Assembly (NCBI GenBank): GCA_022843165.1
Contig: JALHOD010000005.1
Location: 1 to 64,000, forward strand
DNA from: Pseudorhodoplanes sp.
GTDB lineage: Bacteria; Pseudomonadota; Alphaproteobacteria; Rhizobiales; Xanthobacteraceae
Length of the DNA: 64,000 bases
Direction: 5' to 3'
Position numbers and translations under genes: made by a program. A model generated the notes under the pieces. That model was not told the origin of the DNA, made no database searches, and worked only from the letters and a program-made list of their open reading frames with translations. Positions 29,556 to 37,874 of the stretch are shown here, in pieces (position 1 is the stretch's first letter; the number at the start of each line of letters is the position of its first letter).

Positions 29556-29831
29556 TCATTTGTTGCCCGGAGGAGTCTCCGGCCGTGCGCCCGGAGGGGT
29601 TTCCGGCCGCGCGCCCGGAGGAGTCTCCGGCCGTGCACCCGGAGGATTTTCCGGCCGTGCACCGGGGGGATTTTCCGGGCGAGCGCCAGGCGGGTTCTCC
29701 GGCCGTGCACCGGGGGGATTTTCCGGACGCGCTCCCGGCGGATTTTCGGGTCGTGTTTGCGCGGAAACCGGGACGGCGCTCGTGAGGACGAGCAGTCCCA
29801 GTGCCGCAGCAAGACAGGCTTTCTTGGACAT
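29556..29831 (-). CDS. Secreted Pro-rich octapeptide-repeat protein
   Basis: Signal peptide then (RPE[N/T]PPGA)x8, 24-bp tandem repeats; start MSKKACLAAALGLLVLTSAVPVSA. Confidence 0.6.
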   Translation of the reverse strand: MSKKACLAAALGLLVLTSAVPVSAQTRPENPPGARPENPPGARPENPPGARPENPPGARPENPPGARPETPPGARPETPPGARPETPPGNK

Positions 29832-29949
29832 CTGTATTGTCCTCCAATGCGCGTTCACATGAACGGCGATACATGTTGCATAACCAACTCTCAATGAATG
29901 AAAGATGACATGCAATCAGAACAATATAATCCATCAAGGCATGGCGTTA

Positions 29950-29963
29950 TTGATCTAAATCAC
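29950..29963. promoter_or_regulatory. FNR/FixK-like box
   Basis: TTGATCTAAATCAC (TTGAT-N4-ATCAA, one mismatch). Confidence 0.45.
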
Positions 29964-30035
29964 ATGGAAGGAGAGGAAAATGCGCCGAAATAACCAGAGA
30001 GCAGCATTCGGCGGCTTCCAGAACCGACATTGATC

Positions 30036-30743
30036 ATGCGATTCTATATTATTGCAGGCATTCTGCTGCTGGCCGTCAGTGCCCCGATCGCGCAGGAAGT
30101 TGCGTTGGATAATGCTGAACCTTTCGGACGTGCCGCGTATCTGGCGCCTGAGGGAATGCTGTGGAACAAGTGGCGCCAGGTGCAAGCCGACATCGACCGC
30201 GACGCGCCGCTGGTTGCTGTCTGCCGCAATCGCTTGATGCAATGTTCGTCGGACGCGGCTTTGCGGTTCGCCGCGATCGCCGATCAATCCGCGCAGTTGT
30301 CCGGGCGTGAGCGGCTCGCAGGCGTCAATCGCGCGGTCAATGGCGCCATCGTATTCGCCAACGATATCTCTGTGTTCGGGCGCGCCGATTACTGGGCGCC
30401 GCCACTGGAAAGCCTGGCCGCCGGGCGCGGTGATTGCGAGGAATTCGCGATCGCGAAATATGCCATCCTGCGGGATACGGAATGGCCGGCGGACGATCTG
30501 CGGCTTGTCATCGTGCGCGACGACAAGCACCGTGCCCCTCACATGCTGGCGGCGGCGCGGCATGAGGGACGCTGGTTTATCCTCGACAATAGCGGCGACG
30601 ATCTTGCCGAAGACCGGGCGCTGCCGCACCTCTTGCCGGTCTTCATTCTCGACCGGCGCGGCGTGCTGCAGATCGGGCCGCCATCGCCGCCGGGCGGTTT
30701 CCGACTGGGATCGGAAACCGGGTGCAGAGAGCAAGCCGGCTAA
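30036..30743 (+). CDS. Bacterial transglutaminase-like cysteine peptidase
   Basis: Signal peptide; ESLAAGRGDCEEFAIAKYAILRDTEWPADDLRLVIV ... HMLAAARHEGRWFILDN. Confidence 0.85.
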   Translation: MRFYIIAGILLLAVSAPIAQEVALDNAEPFGRAAYLAPEGMLWNKWRQVQADIDRDAPLVAVCRNRLMQCSSDAALRFAAIADQSAQLSGRERLAGVNRAVNGAIVFANDISVFGRADYWAPPLESLAAGRGDCEEFAIAKYAILRDTEWPADDLRLVIVRDDKHRAPHMLAAARHEGRWFILDNSGDDLAEDRALPHLLPVFILDRRGVLQIGPPSPPGGFRLGSETGCREQAG

Positions 30744-30752
30744 GAATATGGG

Positions 30753-31673
30753 TCAGGTCTCCGGCAGCGGGATGAATTCGGTTTCGCCGGGCACTGGCGC
30801 GAAGCGTCCGCTAGCCCAATCCTGCTTGGCCAGTTCGATTCGCTCCTTGCGAGACGACACGAAATTCCACCAGATGTAGCGCGGACCTTCCAGCGCGGTG
30901 CCGCCGAGCAACATCATCCGCGTTTTCGTCTTCGCGCGAACCGTAATTTTGTCGCCCGGGCGGAAGATGAGCAGGCGCGGGCCCTCGAACACGTCGCCGG
31001 CGATTTCAACCTCGCCCTCCACGACATAGATGGCGCGCTCTTCGGTGTCGGGATCGAGCGGCGCCTGCGCGCCCGGTTCCAGCAGCACCTCGGCATAGAG
31101 CCAGTCCGACACCATGCCGACCGGCGAGGTCTTGCCGAAGGCCGTGCCGGCAATGACGCGGGCGGTGAGCCCGCCATCGACGATCTGCGGCAGGTCCCCG
31201 GCCGCAAAGTGCTGGAACGAGGGATCGATCTCCTCATGCGTGGCGGGCAGCGCGATCCAGCTCTGGATGCCGTACATCTTGGTCTGCGGATTGCGCGCGT
31301 CGCCCGGCGTGCGCTCGGAATGCGCGATGCCGCGTCCGGCGGTCATCAGGTTCATCTCGCCGGGCACGATCTCCAGCGCGTTGCCCTCGGAGTCCCGATG
31401 CATAATTCTGCCATCGAACAGATAGGTTACAGTGGCCAGCCCGATATGCGGATGCGGGCGCACATCCATGCCCTGGCCGTCCATGAACTGCACCGGCCCC
31501 ATCTGGTCGAAGAAGATGAAGGGCCCGACCATCTGCCGCCTGCCGTGCGGTAACGCGCGCCGCACCTGAAAGCCGTCGCCGAGGTCGCGCACGCGCGGCA
31601 CGATGACCAGATCGAGCGCGTTGCAGGAGCGCGGGTCGCCGAGAACGGGATCGGAGGCGGGATGCCAGGACAT
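30753..31673 (-). CDS. Pirin family protein
   Basis: RALPHGRRQMVGPFIFFDQMGPVQF, DVRPHPHIGLATVTYLFDGRIMHRDSEG. Confidence 0.94.
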   Translation of the reverse strand: MSWHPASDPVLGDPRSCNALDLVIVPRVRDLGDGFQVRRALPHGRRQMVGPFIFFDQMGPVQFMDGQGMDVRPHPHIGLATVTYLFDGRIMHRDSEGNALEIVPGEMNLMTAGRGIAHSERTPGDARNPQTKMYGIQSWIALPATHEEIDPSFQHFAAGDLPQIVDGGLTARVIAGTAFGKTSPVGMVSDWLYAEVLLEPGAQAPLDPDTEERAIYVVEGEVEIAGDVFEGPRLLIFRPGDKITVRAKTKTRMMLLGGTALEGPRYIWWNFVSSRKERIELAKQDWASGRFAPVPGETEFIPLPET

Positions 31674-31775
31674 GGGGGACTCCGGGTCAGGTTTTCAGGG
31701 CCGGCCCATCCAGATAGGCGATACGCGGGCGGGCCGGAAGGGCGCCGGGCGGCGCCCTCATCCGGCACATGAAGG

Positions 31776-31881
31776 GATTCATGTTTTGATTCAAAGGGGG
31801 CCGCGCAAGCGATTCAAATGACTCGGTGATTGATCGCCGGGCGCTGCCATGGGCCATATCCCCGGGTCAGGCTCATGAATC
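31776..31881. promoter_or_regulatory. GANTC (CcrM-type) site cluster
   Basis: GANTC at 31776, 31788, 31811, 31820, 31877 (5 in 106 bp). Confidence 0.6.
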
Positions 31882-31921
31882 GCATCAGTTCGACGGAGAC
31901 GACGGCCTTCCGCGTTGATAT

Positions 31922-33316
31922 GTGACTGTTGCTGCAACTAAATTGATGCCCGCAAGCAGGGGAATGGGAATGGCGGTCGGTGCGAGGGTGAGTCACGCGG
32001 TTCCGACTGCTGCCATTCGGGGTCCGGTTCTCACGTTCACGGGCGATCCCTTCAAGGAGGGGCTGGACCACACGATGGTCTACGAGACCGACGCGATCGT
32101 CGCGTTCGGCGATGGCGTGATCACCCATTTCGGCCCGGCCGGGGATGTTGCGGACAAGCTGCCGGCGGGGCTGGCGGTCAGGAACTATGGTCCCGACGCC
32201 CTGATCTCGGCCGGCTTTCTCGACAGCCATGTACATTTTCCGCAAACGCCGATGATTGCCGCCTTCGGCGCGCAGCTTCTCGACTGGCTCAACACCTACA
32301 CCTATCCGACCGAACGCAGATATGCCGACAAGGCATTTGCAAGCGCGGTGGCCAGGGTCTTTCTGCAGGAATGCCTGCGCAACGGAATCACGACGAGCTG
32401 CGTCTACTGCACGGTCTTTCCGCAATCGGTGGATGCGCTGTTCGAGGAGGCCGAGAGGCTCGGCATGCGGATGGCGGCGGGCAAGGTCCTGATGAACCGC
32501 AACGCGCCCGATTATCTGCTCGACACCACCAAGGCGGGCTACGACGACTCGAAAGCCCTCATCAGGAAATGGCACGGCAAGAACCGGCTGATGTACGCCA
32601 TCACCCCGCGTTTCGCGGTCACCAGCACGCCGGACCAGCTCGAATCCGCCGGTGCGCTGTGGAGCGAGCATCCCGACTGCTACATGCAGACCCACGTCTC
32701 GGAAAACAAAGCCGAGATCGCGTGGGTGAAGGAGCTGTTTCCCGGCCGCAAGGGCTATCTCGACGTCTACGACCATCACAAGCTCTGCCGGCCACGGGCG
32801 GTCTTCGGTCACGGCGTTCATCTGACCGACGGCGAAATGGGCTGCCTGCATACGACGGGTTCGGCGATCTCGCATTGCCCCACGTCGAACTTCTTCCTGG
32901 GCAGTGGCTGTTTCAACCTGGCCCGTGCGAAGCAAAAAGATCGGCCGGTGCGGGTTGGGCTTGGCACCGATGTGGGGGCGGGGACGTCCTTCTCGATCCT
33001 GTCCACGCTCAGCGAGGCCTACAAGGCGGCGCAGCTCAACACTTACGCCCTGACGGCCGGCCATGCCTATTACCTGGCGACGCGCGGCACCGCCAACGCC
33101 ATGTATATCGATGACAAGGTCGGCAGCATCGCGCCGGGCATGGAGGCCGATATCGTGGTGCTCGACATGAAGTCGACTCCAATCATCGACTACCGGATGC
33201 AATTCGCCAGGGATATCCACGAGGCCCTTTTTATCCAGATGACGCTCGGGGACGACCGGGCGGTGCAGGCGACCTACATCGCCGGCCACTTGCGATACAG
33301 CAATGAGAAGCGCTAG
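31922..33316 (+). CDS. guaD: Guanine deaminase
   Basis: GFLDSHVHFPQ, YMQTHVSENKAEI, VFGHGVHLTDGEM, SHCPTSNFFLGSGCF, VGLGTDVGAGTSFS. Confidence 0.93.
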   Translation: MTVAATKLMPASRGMGMAVGARVSHAVPTAAIRGPVLTFTGDPFKEGLDHTMVYETDAIVAFGDGVITHFGPAGDVADKLPAGLAVRNYGPDALISAGFLDSHVHFPQTPMIAAFGAQLLDWLNTYTYPTERRYADKAFASAVARVFLQECLRNGITTSCVYCTVFPQSVDALFEEAERLGMRMAAGKVLMNRNAPDYLLDTTKAGYDDSKALIRKWHGKNRLMYAITPRFAVTSTPDQLESAGALWSEHPDCYMQTHVSENKAEIAWVKELFPGRKGYLDVYDHHKLCRPRAVFGHGVHLTDGEMGCLHTTGSAISHCPTSNFFLGSGCFNLARAKQKDRPVRVGLGTDVGAGTSFSILSTLSEAYKAAQLNTYALTAGHAYYLATRGTANAMYIDDKVGSIAPGMEADIVVLDMKSTPIIDYRMQFARDIHEALFIQMTLGDDRAVQATYIAGHLRYSNEKR

Positions 33317-33321
33317 CGCGC

Positions 33322-33417
33322 GCGGCCCGCGGTCAGGTTCCGTTAACGACTCATGTGCCGCATGAGGCGATTCAGGGATTGAGTCAGGACATGGCGCTTA
33401 GGTGATTCAGGTGAATC
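33322..33417. repeat. Direct repeat R1 flanking a RES-Xre module, dense in GANTC
   Basis: GCGGCCC..GCGGTCAGGTTCCGTTAACG...TGCCGCATGAGGCGATTCAGGGATTGAGTCAG, matching 34629-34711; GANTC at 33348, 33369, 33381, 33404, 33413. Confidence 0.75.
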
Positions 33418-33429
33418 GCTTTTCCGCCG

Positions 33430-34194
33430 TCAGCGCGTCCATGCCATCCGCCGGATGCGGGGGTCGCCGGCAAAGGCGTCCCGCCCGAATTCGAGCGTCT
33501 GGCGCGGCAATTCGCAGCTCGCGCGCACGCCCTGCGCGTCAAAATGCAGGCGCCAGCTCTGGCGCGCGGTGACGGCTGGCCCGGCGAATGCGCGGCAGGC
33601 CAGCAGGGCGACGTTCTGCCGGTGCTGCGAATCGCGCACCGACGCATAGAGCAGCGCCTCCACATTCTCCGCCCGGGCCTTGTCGGCCAGCGTCTGGCAG
33701 GGGCCGTAGTCGAGAGGGTCCATCCACAGCCTGCTCCTGCGGGCGAGCGGCGGCGCGGTGAGGTCGAGCGCGCGCGGCGTCGCATACTCCGCCGCGAAGA
33801 CGGTGTATTCGCCCGGATTGCGAGGGAACGGCGTGGACGGAGAGTCGGCAAAGAACAGCAGGCGATGAAAGGCCAGTTCGGCCATGGCGGTGCCGGGATG
33901 CGCGCTGGCATAGAACACGCCCGGTGTCATGCCGGCGCGGCGGAAGCGCGAACCGCGCGGATAGGGCGCATCATAGCGGAACGGGGTGGACAGGAGATAA
34001 TCCAGATGGCCGCAATCCGGCGGCACCGGCGGTTTGCCGGCCTCGATCGCACGTTCGAGCAGATCCTGCTCGACGATGTTGTCGGTCAGCTTCATGGTGG
34101 AGATGCGATGCTGCGCCTCCACCGCGCGCCAGCAGCGCCCGCCGGTCTTTCGGGCCAGTGCGCCGGGCCGGTCAGACAAGCGCGCGGCGGGCAT
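33430..34194 (-). CDS. RES-domain toxin (NAD+ phosphorylase type)
   Basis: RGSRFRRAGMTPGVFYASAHPGTAMAELAFHRLLFF ... VEALLYASVRD; overlaps the upstream Xre antitoxin. Confidence 0.85.
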   Translation of the reverse strand: MPAARLSDRPGALARKTGGRCWRAVEAQHRISTMKLTDNIVEQDLLERAIEAGKPPVPPDCGHLDYLLSTPFRYDAPYPRGSRFRRAGMTPGVFYASAHPGTAMAELAFHRLLFFADSPSTPFPRNPGEYTVFAAEYATPRALDLTAPPLARRSRLWMDPLDYGPCQTLADKARAENVEALLYASVRDSQHRQNVALLACRAFAGPAVTARQSWRLHFDAQGVRASCELPRQTLEFGRDAFAGDPRIRRMAWTR

Positions 34195-34555
34195 CGAGAT
34201 AGGCGATGGTGGTGGTCAGCCCGGTGACAGACTGGATCAGCGCGAGCGGGGTATCCCGCAACGCCGTGTTCTGTCCTGTGAGCCAGGCGGCCGCGACCGT
34301 CTCGTCGCCGTCGACAATCGCGTCGAGCGATCGGAACAGGCGCACGAACAGCAGCGCCAGTTCATACGGCTTCTGGCTCGTGTCGAGCACATAATCGCCC
34401 TTCCTCATGCGCGAGATCGTGGGCTCCGATACGCCGATGATTCTGGCGAGCGCATTGCTGCGGATGCCGAGCCGTTCGGCGGCGCGCAGGGTCGCCCGGG
34501 TGACGACGGCGGCCGGATCCGGGATGGCGCGGGCGGCGGGGCGACGGTTTTTCAT
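34172..34555 (-). CDS. MbcA/ParS/Xre-type antitoxin
   Basis: HTH plus DUF2384-like C-terminus (ELALLFVRLFRSLDAIVDGDETVAAAWLTGQNTALRDTPLALIQSVTGL). Confidence 0.88.
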   Translation of the reverse strand: MKNRRPAARAIPDPAAVVTRATLRAAERLGIRSNALARIIGVSEPTISRMRKGDYVLDTSQKPYELALLFVRLFRSLDAIVDGDETVAAAWLTGQNTALRDTPLALIQSVTGLTTTIAYLDARRALV

Positions 34556-34628
34556 GAGAAAGAATATAGCAATAAAATTTCAAAGGAAAAGAGGGGCGGG
34601 TCGTCCGCCCGGCGGGGCACCGCAAGCC

Positions 34629-34728
34629 GCGGCCCTGCGGTCAGATTGCGTTAAGGATTGCTCACCTGCCGCTTGAGGCGATTCAGGGATTGAGTCAGCA
34701 GAGGGCGCTCAAGCGGGCCGGGCGACTC
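34629..34728. repeat. Direct repeat R2 flanking the RES-Xre module
   Basis: Imperfect ~80-bp copy of R1; GANTC at 34680, 34692, 34724. Confidence 0.75.
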
Positions 34729-35312
34729 AGGTTTTCGCCGCAAGGATTGACGGGATGCGTCGATTTTGCGCGGCGGCCGTCATCATTCCGCAGGATTTCG
34801 GTGCCTAGACTGCGTCATGACCGATCCCGCGCCGCCCTCCGCCGACGACCTCGAACGCCTTGCCGGGCTGTGGTTCTGCGCGGCGCCGGCGCTCAGCCCG
34901 GCGCAATTGTCCGAGATCGAGGCCTGGCAGCAGGAAAACCGGACGCCTTCGCCGCTGCCCGCAACCGTGCCGGCCTCCGCCGCGCGTTGATACCCGCCGG
35001 CGGCTAGGCCAGCCAGAGCGCCGAGCCGAGCCCGCAGATCACCGCGGCCCCCAGCGCATAGACGGCATATTCGAACTGAAACACGGGACGTGGCCGCGAC
35101 ATGGGCGCCTCCAGGCACTCCCGGATGATGCGGGAATGAGCGTCACCGTCACAGCTATGGGCGCCCGCCACAACGCAATTCGGCCGTCACGGGGCGTGGC
35201 GGCGAAGATGCCGCAGCGCAGGCGGCCGCGGCCGGGCGGGGCATTTGACCTAACGCAAGGCGCGCTTCTGCAATCCGGCCGAGATAGGTCAGGTTTCTCG
35301 ATGGAGGCTGCC

Positions 35313-35765
35313 ATGCCCAATGCCACGCCCAAGTCGGACAATGAATTGCCAAGCTATCCTGCGGTGGAAATGGTCATCAATGCGATCGCCGACTGGATCA
35401 ACCGGTATCGCAGGTCTGCCGGCTCCGGCGGCGATCTCCGGCACTGCGATCCGGCCGAGGTGACGCGGATGGCGGCGGATCTGGGCGTGACGACGGACCA
35501 GCTGCGCGACCTGGCGAAGAAGGGCCCCGGGTCCGCCGATCTGTTGCAGAAAATGCTGGTGGCGCTGGATGTCGATGCCAAGGCGATCGTCAATACCGAT
35601 CCGCTGGTGATGCGCGACCTGCAGCGCCTGTGCGTCATGTGCGGCAACAAGAAGCGCTGCGAGCATGACCTGGCGGCGGGACGCGCGCCCGGGCATTTCC
35701 ACGAATTCTGCCCCAACGCCTACACGCTCGACGCCCTGCTGGACGAGAAGCGCGCGGCGTCCTGA
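35313..35765 (+). CDS. DUF6455-type protein
   Basis: Cys pattern CVMCGNKKRCEHDLAAGRAPGHFHEFCPNAYTLDAL. Confidence 0.7.
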   Translation: MPNATPKSDNELPSYPAVEMVINAIADWINRYRRSAGSGGDLRHCDPAEVTRMAADLGVTTDQLRDLAKKGPGSADLLQKMLVALDVDAKAIVNTDPLVMRDLQRLCVMCGNKKRCEHDLAAGRAPGHFHEFCPNAYTLDALLDEKRAAS

Positions 35766-35884
35766 GGCGAAAACTGGACATAAGAACCGCCAGCCGCAGT
35801 CAGGATCGGTCTGGCTGAAGCCGCAGCATGGGCACCATAGCAAAAAACTTGCGCCGGCTGACAGCGGCCCAGCCGAAGCGAGGA

Positions 35885-36184
35885 TTACTGCTTCGGCATA
35901 TCCATGCCCTTATGCGGATCGTCCCCCTGAATCCCGCCGTGCATCATGCCGCCACGCATCATCGCCATATTCCGGCAGCAGGGACACATTCCCATGCCGG
36001 ATTGCTGCTGTGGCTGCGCGGGTTTGTCGGCCATCGGATCGTCCGCGGCCGGCCTCATGCACATCATGCCGCTCTGGGCTTCGGTTGAGGACTGGGCCTG
36101 CTGGCCCATGCCGCCGCACATTGCCGCGGCGGGGGAGAGACTCAGGACCAGAGCAAGTGCCGACAAGGACAGAGTTGCGCGCAT
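35885..36184 (-). CDS. Secreted Met/Cys/His-rich protein, putative metal binding
   Basis: Signal peptide; MCGGMGQQ...GMMCMRP...GMGMCPCCRNMAMMRGGMMHGG...HKGMDMPKQ. Confidence 0.6.
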   Translation of the reverse strand: MRATLSLSALALVLSLSPAAAMCGGMGQQAQSSTEAQSGMMCMRPAADDPMADKPAQPQQQSGMGMCPCCRNMAMMRGGMMHGGIQGDDPHKGMDMPKQ

Positions 36185-36301
36185 CGGGAATCCTCCTGGG
36201 AAGGCGTCAGTCTACAGGCAGCCATACCAATCCAGCCTCACATTGGCGTTAACACCGCCACCACGAGCCAGTCTCAATACGCAGTCCTGACCGGCCGGCG
36301 A

Positions 36302-36619
36302 TCAGCCCGGAAGCCCGACAAACTCGCGCAGCGTCCTCACCGTCGCTTCCGCGTCCTTGGCCTCTTCGGTGGTGAGTACGGTGGTCTCGCCCGAACGCCG
36401 GTGCAGGACGCTGTGATAGATCGGTGCGCCGGACATGCCGTCGACGTCGGACTTTACCGCGATGTCGTCGATATCGGACAACGCGAATGCGACCGGCTTC
36501 TTGGCCCAGAGCAGGATCTTGTGCTGCAGCGTGGCTGTGCCGGCCTGCTTGTCGAGCGTCAGCGTGACGGAGCCGTTCTTCAGCACGAGTTTTTGCGGGG
36601 TGGTTTCGATACTGGTCAT
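36302..36619 (-). CDS. Hypothetical protein
   Basis: Start MTSIETTPQKLVLKNGSVTLTLDKQAGTATLQ. Confidence 0.6.
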   Translation of the reverse strand: MTSIETTPQKLVLKNGSVTLTLDKQAGTATLQHKILLWAKKPVAFALSDIDDIAVKSDVDGMSGAPIYHSVLHRRSGETTVLTTEEAKDAEATVRTLREFVGLPG

Positions 36620-36800
36620 GCAGGTCTCTCCCAAAAAAACCTGACTTCCGGCTGGCATTCTAGCAGAACGGGCAAAGCTGTCCTGCGGCGGCGCCGCGTC
36701 CATTCAACGCAGCAGGCCCGTCACCCCGCGTGTGATCGCGATCGGCAGGCGCGCAAAGTCCGGCGGCACGAAACGCGCGCGCTTTTGTCCCGTGCCGTGT

Positions 36801-37079
36801 TTACGGATCGAGCCGATCTAGCGCCTTGCGCCCGGGGTCGTCATCCCGGCCCCGACCCGCGCCGGTGGTGCCGGCGGGCGCCAGCAATTCCGTCGCGGCG
36901 AGGTCCTGCTTGCGCGCCGCGTGCCGGCGCAGCATCTGGCGGATGTCGGAATCGATCTCCGCATGCAGCCGGGCAGTGCGCTGGCGCGTCCAGCTATGCG
37001 TGGTCGCGGCCATTCCCGCGATCGCGGCGGCAACCAGCAGCACGGGTGCGGCGACAGGCATGGCGAGCAAGGAACGCAA
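36801..37079 (-). CDS. Small membrane protein
   Basis: N-terminal TM: MRSLLAMPVAAPVLLVAAAIAGMAA. Confidence 0.5.
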   Translation of the reverse strand: MRSLLAMPVAAPVLLVAAAIAGMAATTHSWTRQRTARLHAEIDSDIRQMLRRHAARKQDLAATELLAPAGTTGAGRGRDDDPGRKALDRLDP

Positions 37080-37144
37080 TATCCCGTCGGGATGTTCCCG
37101 CTGAATCCTACGTAAAATGCAGCCTGGGCCGACATCGACGGACA

Positions 37145-37185
37145 GGAAAATAATCCTTGACAGCGTGACGCTGCTCCGCTAGGGT
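37145..37185 (+). promoter_or_regulatory. Promoter copy B, upstream of terS-like/terL (no transposon)
   Basis: GGAAAATAATCC-TTGACA(37157-37162)-N17-TAGGGT(37180-37185). Confidence 0.85.
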
Positions 37186-37205
37186 TTCCGCATACTCCAC
37201 ACTTG

Positions 37206-37250
37206 CGCCGGTGACGCCGCGGCTGAGACAGCCGCAGCCGCCGGCGTTTT
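37206..37250 (+). terminator. Leader hairpin/terminator-like structure after promoter B
   Basis: CGCCGG...GCGGCTG-AGA-CAGCCGC...CCGGCG-TTTT between promoter and ATG. Confidence 0.5.
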
Positions 37251-37271
37251 GCTGCAGAAAGGCCAGCACCG

Positions 37272-37874
37272 ATGGCGTCGCCGCGCAAATATATTCCGGT
37301 GGAATTGCAGCCGGAATTGCAGATCGAATTCGAGGAGGGCATCACGCCGCTGGAAGTTCTGGGCGCGCGGGCGGGCATGTCGCACGATACGTTCGCGAAG
37401 CGCGCGCGCGAACTCGGCTGGGCGGCAAAGTATCGGAATGCGTGGGGGCGCCGGATGCGGCCCGGCAACAAGACGGAACCGGTTCCGTCCAATTCCCGCA
37501 GGCCTGCCGTTGCGGTGACAGCCACAAGCCCGTCCCCTCCGTCCGATGCGGAACTGGCGGACAAGGCCGCGCTCGCCCAGCGTCTTCGCCGCAATGTGGA
37601 CCGCGAACTGACGGCCGTCGAGCAGATGCGGAAGACGATCGATCCTGCCGATTTTGCGAAATTCGAAATGGTCGGGCGCTTGCTGACCGGGCTGCTCCGC
37701 ACGTGGCAGGACGCCGTTCAGCTCGAACAGGCAACACGTCCGCAACCTCCCGCCAAGAGCGACGATGACTTTCCACGCGATCATGCCGAGCTTCGACGAT
37801 CACTTCTTCAGCATCTGGACGCAATTCTCTCCGAACGAGAAGGCGCAGTATCTGGCGAGACTGAATCCGCGTGA
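37272..37874 (+). CDS. Small terminase-like (GTA gp1-like) protein
   Basis: Position immediately before TerL; HTH-like N-terminus (ITPLEVLGARAGMSHDTFAKRARELGW) plus coiled coil. Confidence 0.6.
   Translation: MASPRKYIPVELQPELQIEFEEGITPLEVLGARAGMSHDTFAKRARELGWAAKYRNAWGRRMRPGNKTEPVPSNSRRPAVAVTATSPSPPSDAELADKAALAQRLRRNVDRELTAVEQMRKTIDPADFAKFEMVGRLLTGLLRTWQDAVQLEQATRPQPPAKSDDDFPRDHAELRRSLLQHLDAILSEREGAVSGETESA

Noticed and set aside
29556-29760. Possible CRISPR array because of regular repeats
   Set aside because: 24-bp contiguous coding tandem repeats with no unique spacers; no cas genes in the window.
29560-29862. GRAPGG(V/F)S repeat ORF on plus strand
   Set aside because: Complement of the RPENPPGA tandem repeat; minus strand has start, signal peptide and sensible repeat, so this frame is probably spurious.
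31814-33289. 491 aa minus-strand ORF opposite guanine deaminase
   Set aside because: Shadow ORF; plus-strand product has full amidohydrolase motifs.
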